Assembly: GCF_002197845.1 (NCBI RefSeq)
Contig: NZ_NIDE01000014.1
Coordinates: 620,001 to 684,000, forward strand
Origin: Fimbriiglobus ruber
GTDB taxonomy: Bacteria; Planctomycetota; Planctomycetia; Gemmatales; Gemmataceae
DNA: 64,000 nucleotides
Reading direction: 5' to 3'
Within the stretch, counting starts at the first letter, position 1. Every line of letters starts with the position of its first letter. A model generated the notes under the pieces. That model saw only the letters and a program-made list of their open reading frames with translations, was not told the DNA's origin and did no database searches. The position numbers and the translations under genes are program-made. Positions 1 through 9,402 of this stretch are shown here, one piece after another.

Positions 1-948
1 CGGCGAGAATCCGAGCCACCGGCTCGGCCGTGGCGTTCGTCAGGAAGTACTTGATCTCCCCGGTCGCGTCGTTGCGGGCGACCATCAGGGTGTGCTTGCG
101 GTCGGCCACCCAGACGATGGCGGTGGCCACCCGCCAGACCGACGGGCGGGTCGTCTGGCGGGTCAACCGGTACACTCGCCCCCGCTCGGCGTGACCCCCG
201 GTCAACCGCTCGTCGGCCCGCCGGGAGGGGCCCCCGGCCGCGTCCCGGACGGCGAAATTCGTCGGGATTTCACCCACGAACCGCTGTCCCATCACGCCCA
301 ACACGGTCAGGAGCGGGACGGCTGCCCCGTACCCTTCGTCGAACGTCGGCCCGTCGAACGTGATCCCGTTCGTGTTCGCCCGGAGGAGTTGGTCGAGGGC
401 CAGCCGCCACTTCGGGTGGTGCCGGACGGTGTCCGGGATGCCGGCCGCCTGACACCGCGCGCGGTCCACGTCCCACGACTCGGGTAGGAACAGGTCGGCG
501 TCCAACAGGGTGCGAAAGGTGCCGTGGGTGACCCCCACGTGGACGGTCACGATCCCATTGTCGACCTTGCCCACACACCCCAGGTACTGCCGTTGGACGC
601 CCGGAGTGTGATCCCCCACTTCCGGCTGCTCGTCTCGTCGATCACCCCGACCGTTCCGACGGGATCGGTCGGGAGATCGGCCAGCGTATCGGCCACGAAT
701 CGGTGCAACCGCGTCCGGGCCTCGTCGTACGACCACACCGAGGTCGTCACGAACAACTGGAGGGTACGGACCGTCGTCCCGCTCGCCAACGCGATCGGTT
801 CGATCGATTTCCGCGGCAGGTCGGATAACAGGCCCCGACAATACGTGTCGAAGTGGGCGGCCGTGCGGTCTTGCCGGAACACGTCCCGATACCGGCCCAG
901 ATACCGGGCGAACGCCGGGCCGACGCCCACGATTTCCTGCTCGGTCAT
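1..948 (-). pseudogene. IS701-type transposase, 3'-truncated by window edge and frameshifted
   Basis: DDE transposase of the IS701 type. The N-terminal part (948 to about 615) carries the conserved GVIDETS stretch. The downstream part continues in another frame with the family order GDHTPGVQRQYLGCVGKVDNG, then the DGPTFDEGYG and VADRKHTLMVARND regions, and runs off the left edge. The switch of frame falls on a run of five G (minus strand) at about 613-617. Adding one G would join the halves, so this is either a decayed gene or a one-base sequence error. The ATG at 948 is preceded by an AGGA-like site. The C-terminus and left end of the element lie outside the window. Confidence 0.8.
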
Positions 949-1044
949 GTGATTCCTCCTAAATCCTTCCCTCCCATCCTATTAAATTACTGCGCTGTAC
1001 TGTTAGGGGCTAGAACTCTGAACTCTGGGTTGGTTGGAACACTC

Positions 1045-1096
1045 AATGTCGGTGGGGGAGGGGCACGCAATTGCGTGCCCCTCCCCCACCGACATT
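1045..1096. repeat. perfect 52-bp palindrome
   Basis: Two 26-bp arms are exact reverse complements with no loop, centred between 1070 and 1071. The core is GGGCACGCAATTGCGTGCCC. The element lies in the gap next to the IS701-type transposase and shares its core with the palindrome at 1258-1313. It could be a strong hairpin, a repeat-family member or a protein-binding site. No coding role is apparent. Confidence 0.9.
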
Positions 1097-1180
1097 TTAT
1101 TTAGGGGTAGCTATTGCGGCCCTGACTACACGCCGCTCGGTCGGCAGGAAATCCGTTGTCCTTCCTTCGGGTGTGCCGGG

Positions 1181-1244
1181 CCCGTTCGGACTTCGTCCCG
1201 TAAGACTTCCCCAGACCCGTTCGGACCTCGTCCCGTAAAACTTC
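1181..1244. repeat. two 29-bp direct repeats
   Basis: Near-identical copies at 1181-1209 and 1216-1244 begin CCCGTTCGGAC and end CGTAAGACTTC or CGTAAAACTTC. They lie between two palindromes in the gene-free stretch 949-1562. No gene is supported in that stretch apart from these repeats and the start region of the EF-hand gene. Confidence 0.8.
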
Positions 1245-1257
1245 TCGGTTGTATCCG

Positions 1258-1313
1258 GGGTATTGGTGCGGCGTCGGGCACGCGATCGCGTGCCCGACGC
1301 CGCACCAATACCC
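1258..1313. repeat. perfect 56-bp palindrome
   Basis: Arms of 28 bp are centred between 1285 and 1286, with the core GGGCACGCGATCGCGTGCCC. This core differs from that of the palindrome at 1045-1096 only in the central bases (GATC in place of AATT). It lies in a non-coding gap. Confidence 0.9.
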
Positions 1314-1562
1314 ACCGATCGACCTCTCTCATTCGATGCCAAACACTTCCAAATAAAAGTACTAATTAGTCGTATTATGCAGCCCGTATCAGGCACACGT
1401 TCTGCACCTGTGTCAGACATCCCGGACGTTTGGTCGGCCTCTCGCCGGATGAGAAGGTCACGAACCGGGGTCGGATGAGTCTGTCGGCACCCCCCCCATT
1501 GCGAATGAATGTGTGGATGTTGGTTAGGCAACCATTTACTCGGTCGAAAAAGGAGTTCTCTC

Positions 1563-2276
1563 ATGCGTCTGATGATCCAAGGTGCGGCGCTGTTTGCGCT
1601 GTGCGGCGTCGGGTTAGTGGTGGCGATGGCCGACGACCCAAAAGCTCCGTCGCCATCGGGGGCCGCGGGAGCCCGGCCGGCAGACGCGGCCGGAAATAAT
1701 CGGCAGAACTCGCCCCAGTTCAACGCGGACCGGTTCATCAAGGACCATGACAAAAACGGCGACGGCAAGCTCAGCAAGGACGAGTTGCCTGCCGACATGC
1801 GGGACGAATTCGACAAGATCGACGCGAACAAGGACGGCTTCCTGACGGCGGACGAACTCACGAAACACGCGGCCATGATGTCGCAACAGGCGCCGCAACT
1901 AGTCGAGTTCGTCTTCTTCGCCATCGACTCGGGTGAAGACGAGCAGGTTACGCTTCAGGACCTGCAGCGGACCTACGACACCCTGCGGAAGATGGACAAG
2001 GACAACAGCGGGAAGTTGTCTGCCGAGGAGTTCAAGGCGTTCCGCCACCAGCGCAAAGAAGAGCGCATAAACAACTTCATTCAACGCCTCGACAAGAACG
2101 GCGACGGCAAGATCAGTCGCGACGAAGCCCGCGGCATGTGGGCCGACAACTTCTCGCAACTGGACAAGAACGGCGACGGATTCATCGACCGCCAGGAACT
2201 GGAAGCCGCGTTCTCGATGCACCAGAACCGGACCGGAACCCCGACTCCTCCGGCCCCGGTGCAACAGAATAAGTAG
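1563..2276 (+). CDS. secreted EF-hand calcium-binding protein
   Basis: A 237-residue protein with a hydrophobic N-terminal export signal (residues 4-22, MADD at the likely cleavage area), so it probably acts outside the cytoplasm. Canonical EF-hand loops lie at 63-74, 87-98, 145-156, 177-188 and 201-212, with D at position 1, D or N at 3 and 5, G at 6 and E at 12. A sixth loop at 122-133 is degenerate. The ATG at 1563 is preferred over an in-frame upstream ATG at 1509 because AAAAGGAG lies just upstream and the signal peptide then begins at residue 1. Multi-EF-hand secreted proteins are common in planctomycetes; the partner is unknown. Confidence 0.9.
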   Translation: MRLMIQGAALFALCGVGLVVAMADDPKAPSPSGAAGARPADAAGNNRQNSPQFNADRFIKDHDKNGDGKLSKDELPADMRDEFDKIDANKDGFLTADELTKHAAMMSQQAPQLVEFVFFAIDSGEDEQVTLQDLQRTYDTLRKMDKDNSGKLSAEEFKAFRHQRKEERINNFIQRLDKNGDGKISRDEARGMWADNFSQLDKNGDGFIDRQELEAAFSMHQNRTGTPTPPAPVQQNK

Positions 2277-2352
2277 TAAATGACGGCTTCTCGGCTGACT
2301 CGGCGGGTATGCGGAATACCCGTCATACAGCCGCATTCACGACCGCCGAACC

Positions 2353-2393
2353 GACCGCCTGGGTGGGACTGCCACCCCGGGCGGTCGCTTTTT
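2353..2393 (+). terminator. intrinsic terminator after the EF-hand gene
   Basis: A GC-rich stem (GACCGCC ... GGCGGTC, with an inner GGGTGG/CCACCC) is followed by CTTTTT. It lies 77 bp after the EF-hand stop and abuts the stop of the converging HD-GYP gene. Confidence 0.75.
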
Positions 2394-4054
2394 CAGCCGC
2401 CACTCCCGGCCACGGGCACGGCCACGGGAATGTTGTCCGCCGGGGCCGGCTTGGTGGTGAGACCGACGGCGGGGGGCGGTGTGACGCCCGCCGCCTGGCG
2501 CTGGAGTTCCCGCGCCGAGATCGTGTCGGTCGCGGTGTCCGCCTTGCGGCGGAACTCGCTCTCCCGATTGAGCAGGGCTTCGACCTTACCCCGGATGCGG
2601 AGGAAGGCCTCCGCGCACCGCGGGTCGAACTGGTTCCCGGCCGCGGCCCGGATCTCGGCGAACGCGGCGTCCGCCGGCATCCCCCGGCGGTACGGCCGGT
2701 CGGACGTCATGGCGTCGAACGCGTCGGCCACCGCGACCACCCGGGCGGTGAGCGGGATTTGCTCCCCCTTGAGCCGGTCCGGGTACCCCCGGCCGTCCCA
2801 CCGCTCGTGGTGGCTGCGGACCACCGGGAGCGCCCACGCCAGGCCGGGCACCGTCTCGATGATCTCCGCCCCGCGGGTCACGTGGGTCCGCATCTGGTGG
2901 AACTCGGCGTCCGACAGGCGGCCCGGCTTGCGCAGGATGTCGTCGTCGATGCCGATCTTCCCGATGTCGTGCAGGGCCGTCGCCGCCCGCAGGTTCTGCT
3001 TCTGGTCGTCCGGCAGGCCGAGTTCGTCGGCCAGCAGGAGGGCGTAGGCGGTCACCCGGCTGGTGTGGTTCCCGGTGTACGCGTCCCGCATCTCGACGGC
3101 CTGGGCGAGGGCCGTCACCACTTGCACCAACAGATCCTGCTGCCGCTCGATCATCCGGACCCGCTCGAGCCCGATCGCCAGGGCCGCGGCCAGGGAGTCG
3201 GCCATGTGCAGGTCGTCCTCGGTGAACGGCGCCTGGTGCAACCCGCGGTCCAGGTGGAGGACGCCGAACGCCTCGTCCGGCGAGCGGACGACGGCGCAGA
3301 TGACGGACGACAGCCCCCCGCGGGCGACGCTCTCCGCCGCACTGAGGTCGGCGGCGGCCCGGGCGTCCTGGAACAGGAGCGACTCTTTCCGGGAGAACGC
3401 CAGGGTGGCCGGCGTCATGCTCACCGTCTGGGGGAGCGAGCGCTGGTTGATGGACACGCTCACGCCCCGGACCGCGAGCGGTTGCGCCGGGTCGTTGACG
3501 AGCAGGATCGCGCCCCGCTGGGCCCCGAAGAACGAGACCGCGTCGTCCAGCACCCGCTGCCACTCCGCCCCGACGACCACGGCTTGCGACAGCCGGTACC
3601 CGGCCCGCATCAGCCGCAGGAGCGTCGCGGTGTCCTGGGGCTGGCGGTCGCTCGGCGTCCCGAACCCGTCCATCGCCTCGTCCCAGCTCCGGCGCGTGGC
3701 CGCGTCGACCTGAACCGCCCGGCTCCCGACCTGGACCGACAAGCCCCCGCCGCGGACCTTCTGGACCCGCAGGACCAGGGAACCGATTTTGAGGACGTCG
3801 CCCTGGCGGAGTCGCTGGTCGGTCCGGCCGAGCCGGGCGTCGTTCAGGTACGTCCCGTTCGAGCTGCCCAGGTCGCGGACGACCCAGCCCTCGTCGGCCA
3901 GAACGACCTCGGCGTGCCGGCGGCTGACCGACGTGTCGTCGAGCGCGACTTCGAGTTCCGCGAGTCGGCCGATCTGGAGGCGGGACGCCGAGGTCCAGGT
4001 CCGGGCGGCCGAGCCCGGCACTTCGGAAGCGAGCACAATACGCGGGGATTCCAT
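2393..4054 (-). CDS. FHA-GAF-HD-GYP signalling protein
   Basis: A 553-residue cytoplasmic protein. The FHA domain (about 25-100) has GR at 29-30, SRRH at 44-47 and SSNGT at 64-68, the residues that bind phosphothreonine. A GAF-type sensor domain follows (about 145-300). An HD-GYP domain covers about 310-490, with HD at 362-363 inside LHDIGKIG, the HHE motif near 415 and GYP at 423-425. HD-GYP domains are typically cyclic-di-GMP phosphodiesterases. The FHA domain suggests an input from Ser/Thr kinases, which this lineage has in number. The start MESPRIV at 4054 was chosen because the open frame upstream overlaps a separate gene (4135-4455) and lacks domain similarity. The low-complexity C-terminal tail (about 520-553) has no assigned role. 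Confidence 0.9.
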   Translation of the reverse strand: MESPRIVLASEVPGSAARTWTSASRLQIGRLAELEVALDDTSVSRRHAEVVLADEGWVVRDLGSSNGTYLNDARLGRTDQRLRQGDVLKIGSLVLRVQKVRGGGLSVQVGSRAVQVDAATRRSWDEAMDGFGTPSDRQPQDTATLLRLMRAGYRLSQAVVVGAEWQRVLDDAVSFFGAQRGAILLVNDPAQPLAVRGVSVSINQRSLPQTVSMTPATLAFSRKESLLFQDARAAADLSAAESVARGGLSSVICAVVRSPDEAFGVLHLDRGLHQAPFTEDDLHMADSLAAALAIGLERVRMIERQQDLLVQVVTALAQAVEMRDAYTGNHTSRVTAYALLLADELGLPDDQKQNLRAATALHDIGKIGIDDDILRKPGRLSDAEFHQMRTHVTRGAEIIETVPGLAWALPVVRSHHERWDGRGYPDRLKGEQIPLTARVVAVADAFDAMTSDRPYRRGMPADAAFAEIRAAAGNQFDPRCAEAFLRIRGKVEALLNRESEFRRKADTATDTISARELQRQAAGVTPPPAVGLTTKPAPADNIPVAVPVAGSGG

Positions 4055-4134
4055 GACTGGCAACCGTCTGATTGGTGGGGGAACGGGCGTGGCGGCGAAC
4101 GGTCGGGTACGCGGACCGCGGCGGCGGTCACTTG

Positions 4135-4455
4135 TTACGCCCACGGCGACTGGTAATCGTCCCAACAATCGCAGACCCGGTGCCGGGACACGAGTTCCCA
4201 CCCGGCTTGCGTCAATTCCGACACGGTCCGGAACTGGCGGAAGCGCATCGTGCCCGGCCACCGCCCGATGACCGGCCGGCCCGACGCGACCCCGCCGGTG
4301 CCCCCGAACCGCTCGCACGGGGGTAGCAAGTCGAGTTCCACCGGCTCCCCTTCGCGGTCCGGGGCGGGGTCTTTGCCGAGGAAGATGAGTACCGCGTCCC
4401 CGCCCTGGATTTCGACGACGAGGTAATAGCAAGTCGATTCAATCATCTGGTTCAC
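4135..4455 (-). CDS. conserved-looking hypothetical protein, 106 aa
   Basis: A small soluble protein, function not recognised. It begins MNQMIESTCYYLVVEIQGG, with an alternative ATG at 4446, and ends CDCWDDYQSPWA. It has mixed composition with several Cys and Trp residues, unlike the Arg/Pro-rich shadow frames nearby. It lies 80 bp upstream of the HD-GYP gene on the same strand and could be co-transcribed. No signal peptide or membrane segment is seen. Confidence 0.6.
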   Translation of the reverse strand: MNQMIESTCYYLVVEIQGGDAVLIFLGKDPAPDREGEPVELDLLPPCERFGGTGGVASGRPVIGRWPGTMRFRQFRTVSELTQAGWELVSRHRVCDCWDDYQSPWA

Positions 4456-4882
4456 GGTTGGGCGTCCGTAACGTTAGAGGTCTCATCCGGCGGGAATACT
4501 CTCCCGGGACTGGACAAACAAACCGGTTCCCCGTTCGGCCTCACGGCCCGGATACTCGTCTGGGAATCGCCGTTCATGCAACCCGGTCGGCGGGTCGGGA
4601 ACGGTCCGTCGTTGGAGAGGAGCGGCGAGCCTGCTTTGACGCACCCAAACGACAATTCGCACACCGGAAAAATACTAGAACACGAATATCGCGAATATCC
4701 TGCTCGTTGATGAGAAATCGGCTTCCCGTTCTGGAAAAATTGTGCTTGACAAACACAGGTTCGGCTCCGACCAAAATTGCCCCGACACCTCAATCGCCGT
4801 TACCGGCGCGAGTCGATCTCATACACGAACCGCTAACCATGTCGCGTCCTTGTTGATCCGGGGGTAAGCCGACCTATTCTGG
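4456..4882. other. intergenic, nothing recognised
   Basis: A gap upstream of the small hypothetical gene. Small open frames exist, but their composition and lack of ribosome sites do not support them. Promoters for the leftward genes probably lie here. Confidence 0.5.
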
Positions 4883-5009
4883 TCAGTCTGAAGGACTGAC
4901 GGTTCTCAGCCCAGGGCAACGCCCTGGGGACCGCCGGCCCTGGATATTCTGGCCGCCGTATGACCCAGGGCGCTGCCCTGGGCTGAGAACTGTCAGTCCT
5001 TCAGACTGA
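4883..5009. repeat. imperfect inverted repeat, 'CCCAGGGCAACGCCCTGGG' family
   Basis: Arms of about 46 bp (4883-4928 and 4962-5009) flank a 33-bp centre. The left arm runs TCAGTCTGAAGGACTGAC, then TTCTCAGCCCAGGGCAACG. The right arm is its reverse complement with a few changes. The same modules recur at 10135-10281, so this is a dispersed repeat family. Confidence 0.85.
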
Positions 5010-5193
5010 AAACCGCTCCATCTGTTCTCCCCGTCGTGAAGCGGCACACAGGTGGGACAATGATAGCGGGTTCGTGTACCAGGAGGGCATCAGGCAAAAC
5101 CACAATAGAAGCAGTTGGATATTAGAATTCGCTTGAATTTAATGGAAGACGGCAGCCGCCACATTTTTTCTGGTCGGAGTGCCAGTTCACTGG

Positions 5194-7905
5194 CTATTTC
5201 ACCGCCAGTCGGGCGAGGGCGGTCTTGGCTTCCTCGGTGAGGCGCGCCCCCGCCGCGCCACCGGCCCAGTGCGCGAGCAACTTCGCGGCGTCGGGCGCGT
5301 CGGCCCACTCGACGACTTCGAGTGCCCGGGTGACGACCGGCTGAGCGTTGCCCGGGGGTTGGTTGCCGATCCGGTGAACGAGCTCGTGGGCCCGGCGGGC
5401 GACTTCCGGCGACTCGGAGTGCGTGGCCGCTTTTTGTAGCGCCGGAATGACGAGCCGGCCGAGCCGTTCCAGTTCTTTCCCGGCCCGTTCCCGCTTGAGG
5501 AAGTCGTCCGCGTCGAGGTCGGCGACGAGCCGGCCCACGACAACGGGATCGGGCGGCGCGACCGGCGGGAGCTTCGCGCGGAGCAGCGGGAGCGACAGGT
5601 CCGGGAACTGCGCCAGCAGGCGGACCGCCCGGAAGGCGGCCACGGCGTCGTCCGAGGTAAGGTCGGCCCACGCCCGCGCGAGGCCCGCGGCGTCCGGCCG
5701 TTCCTGTGGCTCGGTGCGATCCCCGCGGAGGTCCCAGAGAACGTGGGGGATGCCGGGGTGGCGGCTGAGGAGGTAGCGGTCGCGGGGCAAGAAATTGAGT
5801 TCCACACCCGGCTCGTAGCAGACGAAGCGGTGGCGTTCGCGTCCGGATTCCGTTTCGTAAATCCGAAGCGGATAACTGCCGTCCTTGTCTTGCTCACCCC
5901 ACGCGGCCATCATTCGCCCGTTCGGGCTGATCGTCGGATGAAGTCGCCATGCGAGACTAACCTGCCGGGAACTCAGACACCCATAGACAACTTCCCAGTC
6001 TGCGATCTGGTGAATGACTTCTCTATTCGCGATCGGACTACGGTCTTGCGGCTTCAATGTCTGGATGACAAACCGGCTGCCGTCCGTCCACCGGAAATGC
6101 GCGGCCGGCTCCGTCCGAAAGTGCCGGACACTCTGCCAAGTGGCGGTGTCCAGGATCGTGCCGCTCCAGGATCTTTCCGTGAATTGCTCGGTGATGACGG
6201 CCAGGTAGCGGCCGTCCATTGAATCGTGGCAAAGGAGTTCCAGCCCCTTCCACTTGGGCGAGCGCGACGGCCCGGGGCCCAGGTTTTCAAGCATCTTCTT
6301 GGTGAACACGTCGTACACGCGGAGCGTGGACCAATCGGCCGTGCAGAGTTGTTTGCCGTTCGGGCTCAGGGCGACCGCCTGTTCCCGTGGGTCGGAGGTC
6401 GGCACCCGGGCTATTTCGCGCCCCGTAGTCGCGTCTCGCACGTGGATGACGTGCTGTTTCGGAGACGACTCTGTCAGCCGATTAACGGCGACCCGCCCGT
6501 CGGCAGAGCGGATCGTAAAATCCCGGTCCGACCCATACAATTTAGTCAGATAATTGTCCGTCTTTGGAGCCCGACTGATTACCTGCCCGGAGATCGCGTC
6601 CCGGGTCACGATCTCGCCGCGGTCGAATTCGATGACGCGTACCTGGAGATCGTCTTTCGTGAAGCTGGGGTATCTGTCCGCCTCCTGGCCGTTCTCCCAG
6701 GACGGTGGGGCCGATGTCTGCCCGCTCGCGGTGTCGTAGAGCGCAACTCTTTCGCCGCCCACGACAACGGTTTTCCCGTCCGGGGAGAATACGACGGGCG
6801 GGATTCGGCTTTCCCAACGGTCCCACTGGGGCGAAAATCCCTCGGGTCTCGGTAATCGCGACGAGCCGGTCTCGGGATCGAAGAGGTGGATGGAATTAAC
6901 GGGCGGGACGTTTCTCTCGTCTAAATTTTTCGTTGACCTGCCCCAAAGGGCGACGGTCTTGCCGTCCGGAGAAAAGAGCGGCGCGTGGAAAACGGACGAG
7001 TTGATGTCGAACAGCCGGCGGACGGCGAGCGGGTACAGGCTCCAGACGGCAACCCCCTTTCCCGGAACGGTCGTGCCGACGGCGATCGACTGGCTGTCGG
7101 GCGAGAACGCGGGGATTCCCGGCCCGCCTTCCCGGCCGGGGACCGCGAACCGCATCGTCCCGGTTTTCGTGTCGAGCAACCGCAGCCCCGCGTCCGGCCC
7201 GTGGGTGGTCAGCGCCACGACCCGCCCGTCCGGCGAAACGACGACGCCCCGGAGAAGCGTCGTCGGGTTCGGCTGATAGTTCCAGAGCGGGCGGCCGGTG
7301 GCGAGATCGTACTTGAACAGCGGCGTGTTTTCACAGCCCGCGTAGACCGCCGTCCCGTCCGGGCTGAACGCGGCGTGGATCTGCCCACTTTTCAGGTCCG
7401 GAAGCGGAATTCGGGCGACCTCCCGACCGGTCATAACGTCGTACCGGCGGATGGTCACTCGCGGATATTGCGGGACGGACGTGCTTTCCGACGACCAGGC
7501 CCAGGCCACGACGGAAAGCGTCCGGTTGTCCGGCGTGATCCCGACCCGGACGCATTGTGCCAGGTCGTCGCCGCCGAACCGCCGGACCAACCCACCCGTG
7601 CGGGCGTCCCAGATGCGGGCCTCTGCAAACTCCCCGCACCCGATCAGCCAGGCCCCGTCGGCCGCGAACGTCAGATCGATCACGCAGCCGCATGCCTCGA
7701 ATCGGGTGGTCCCGAACCGGATGATCGCGCCGGCCGGCAGGGGGTGTTCCTCGGGGGCCGGCCGGGGCGGCGGGGCGACCGCGATCCGGGGATCAGCAGT
7801 GTCCGCCGAACGGCCGCGAAGATCAGGCCGTTCGCGGGTCAAGCCGACGAGAGCGATGCCGGGGAGAAGACAGCAGACGACCAGGCGCGTTCGCGCGGCA
7901 GACAT
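5194..7905 (-). CDS. exported WD40-repeat protein
   Basis: A 903-residue protein. An N-terminal hydrophobic segment (about 8-22) suggests export or membrane anchoring. A long beta-propeller region (about 60-740) follows, with repeated FSPDG(K/R)TV, SPDGR and IWDA.TG blocks typical of WD40 or PQQ-like blades. The C-terminal 160 residues (from AWADLTSDDAVAAFRAVRLL) form a helical module with two clusters resembling HEAT repeats. The propeller start (LPAGAIIRFGTTRF) and the helical tail align by eye with the sigma-WD40 fusion protein at 25430-28654, so this looks like a paralogue lacking the sigma domain. Ligand and role are unknown. The preceding gap on its right (7906-8364) holds only repeats. 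Confidence 0.85.
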   Translation of the reverse strand: MSAARTRLVVCCLLPGIALVGLTRERPDLRGRSADTADPRIAVAPPPRPAPEEHPLPAGAIIRFGTTRFEACGCVIDLTFAADGAWLIGCGEFAEARIWDARTGGLVRRFGGDDLAQCVRVGITPDNRTLSVVAWAWSSESTSVPQYPRVTIRRYDVMTGREVARIPLPDLKSGQIHAAFSPDGTAVYAGCENTPLFKYDLATGRPLWNYQPNPTTLLRGVVVSPDGRVVALTTHGPDAGLRLLDTKTGTMRFAVPGREGGPGIPAFSPDSQSIAVGTTVPGKGVAVWSLYPLAVRRLFDINSSVFHAPLFSPDGKTVALWGRSTKNLDERNVPPVNSIHLFDPETGSSRLPRPEGFSPQWDRWESRIPPVVFSPDGKTVVVGGERVALYDTASGQTSAPPSWENGQEADRYPSFTKDDLQVRVIEFDRGEIVTRDAISGQVISRAPKTDNYLTKLYGSDRDFTIRSADGRVAVNRLTESSPKQHVIHVRDATTGREIARVPTSDPREQAVALSPNGKQLCTADWSTLRVYDVFTKKMLENLGPGPSRSPKWKGLELLCHDSMDGRYLAVITEQFTERSWSGTILDTATWQSVRHFRTEPAAHFRWTDGSRFVIQTLKPQDRSPIANREVIHQIADWEVVYGCLSSRQVSLAWRLHPTISPNGRMMAAWGEQDKDGSYPLRIYETESGRERHRFVCYEPGVELNFLPRDRYLLSRHPGIPHVLWDLRGDRTEPQERPDAAGLARAWADLTSDDAVAAFRAVRLLAQFPDLSLPLLRAKLPPVAPPDPVVVGRLVADLDADDFLKRERAGKELERLGRLVIPALQKAATHSESPEVARRAHELVHRIGNQPPGNAQPVVTRALEVVEWADAPDAAKLLAHWAGGAAGARLTEEAKTALARLAVK

Positions 7906-8212
7906 GAGAGGCCCCGCGGTTTCAGAATCGCCCCAGTATAACCGCGGCGAGCGACAAATGAATCGTTTCGCGGTTTGGCAACACGCCCGCTGAAGTCCTG
8001 TCGAGGACCAACATCGCGCACGCCGTTCCGGAATGAACCAGCGCGAATCGTGAGCCGTGCCAGATCGTTGGTGGTATCACGCGGTTTTCCAACGAGATAC
8101 GGTTATCCTGTAGGTGCAATCACGGAGCTTGTGGGCCACAGACTGGGTGGGAACCTGGGGCCAGATTCACCCACACCGATCCGGTTGAATGAGCCGTCAC
8201 CCGCCCCCGCGA

Positions 8213-8313
8213 AATTGGGTTCGTTTGGTAAAAACGGGTGCCGGACCATTGTGTATGGTCCGTCCAAGTGAATGCAAGTCGACGCAATTGGGTTCGTTTG
8301 GTAAAAACGGGTG
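8213..8313. repeat. two copies of a 28-bp direct repeat
   Basis: Identical copies at 8213-8240 and 8286-8313 contain TTCGTTTGGTAAAAACGGGT. Between them is a short hairpin (GGACCATT...ATGGTCC). The block sits in the 459-bp gap between holB and the WD40 gene and is non-coding. Read in reverse it would give spurious peptides such as FYQTNPIS. Confidence 0.85.
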
Positions 8314-8364
8314 TCGGGAGGACCATCCCGAGCTGATCATCGATAAGCATCGACCGGCCGTGCC

Positions 8365-9375
8365 TCACACCCCGGCCGGCGCCGGCCGGAACAGCTTGTC
8401 GACCAGCGACTCGATGACCAGCACCAGTTGCACCTTGCGCTCGATCAGGTAGTCCGCCTCGGAGCAGGCTTCCATCAGGTCGGCGAGGTGGTCGGCTCCG
8501 GTGCGCAAGGCGAACCCGCGGACCGCGTCCGGCGTACCATCCGCGTCGGCGCCGAGGGCGGTGCGGACGGCCGCGTGGAGCAGGTCCGTCAGCAGCCGGA
8601 TGACGAGCGACGCCCGCTGCCGCTGGGCCGCCGACTCTTTCCCCGCTTCCTCCACGAACCGCATCCACTCGGCCGCGAACCCGACCGGGTCCGGCCGCTG
8701 TGCCGTCACCGCCCCGACGAGCGTTTCGCGGAACGCCCACAATGCGTCGTCGTTTAGGGCAAGCGCCTGGCCGGGGCTGCCGCCCGCGAGCCGGACGAGC
8801 TGGTCCACCCGCGGCGGGTCAGTGACTTCGTGGTCGGCGAGGACGGCTCGCAGGTCGTCCGGCTTGAGCGGGTGGAAGCGGACGACCTGGGCGCGAGAGA
8901 GAATCGTCGGCAGCTGCCGCTCGGTCCCGGTGGCGAGCAGGATCAGGAGCGCCCCCGCGGGCGGCTCCTCCAGCGTCTTGAGGAAGCAGTTGGCCGACTC
9001 CTCGTTGAAGTCGTCCGCGTCCTCGACGACACCGATCTTGTGCGGCCCGCGGGCCGGCTTCAGGCCGAGGTGACTGCAAAACTCGCGGACCACGTCGATC
9101 GGCAACTCGTGCTTGTCTTCGGGCTTGCGGGCAGTGAAGAAGTCGGGGTGGGTGCCCGCCACCACCTGGGCGCAGGCCGGACAGTGGTCGCAGGCCGTCA
9201 ACGGGGCGGGCGGGTGTTCGCACAGGAGCGCCTTGGCGAACTCGACGGCGAACAGGTTCTTGCCCACCCCCGGCGGCCCGGCGAACAGGTAGGCGTGGGC
9301 CAGCCGCCCGCGGCGGTGGGCGGTGAAGAGTTGCTCCCGCGCGGCGGCGTGCCCGCGAATCCGGTCCCAGCCCAT
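8365..9375 (-). CDS. holB: DNA polymerase III subunit delta'
   Basis: A 336-residue clamp-loader subunit (AAA+) that helps load the sliding clamp at the replication fork. The P-loop GPPGVGKN is at 33-40. A zinc module uses Cys52, Cys62, Cys65 and Cys68. The NCFLKTLEEPP motif and the sensor region LPTILSRAQ are clear. The gene begins 27 bp after the tmk stop on the same strand, the tmk-holB order known in many bacteria. Length is normal for HolB. Confidence 0.93.
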   Translation of the reverse strand: MGWDRIRGHAAAREQLFTAHRRGRLAHAYLFAGPPGVGKNLFAVEFAKALLCEHPPAPLTACDHCPACAQVVAGTHPDFFTARKPEDKHELPIDVVREFCSHLGLKPARGPHKIGVVEDADDFNEESANCFLKTLEEPPAGALLILLATGTERQLPTILSRAQVVRFHPLKPDDLRAVLADHEVTDPPRVDQLVRLAGGSPGQALALNDDALWAFRETLVGAVTAQRPDPVGFAAEWMRFVEEAGKESAAQRQRASLVIRLLTDLLHAAVRTALGADADGTPDAVRGFALRTGADHLADLMEACSEADYLIERKVQLVLVIESLVDKLFRPAPAGV

Positions 9376-9402
9376 GAAACGATACCCGGTTTGGTTGGCC
9401 GC

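Noticed and set aside
2309-4156. Long open frame on the plus strand opposite the HD-GYP gene
   Set aside because: Arg/Pro/His-rich composition and no domains; it is the antisense shadow of a well-supported gene in high-GC DNA.
4458-4856. 132-codon plus-strand frame in a gap
   Set aside because: No ribosome site, mixed basic composition and no similarity noticed.
8120-8740. Minus-strand frame covering the 28-bp repeats
   Set aside because: It is made of holB in another frame plus repeat-derived peptides.
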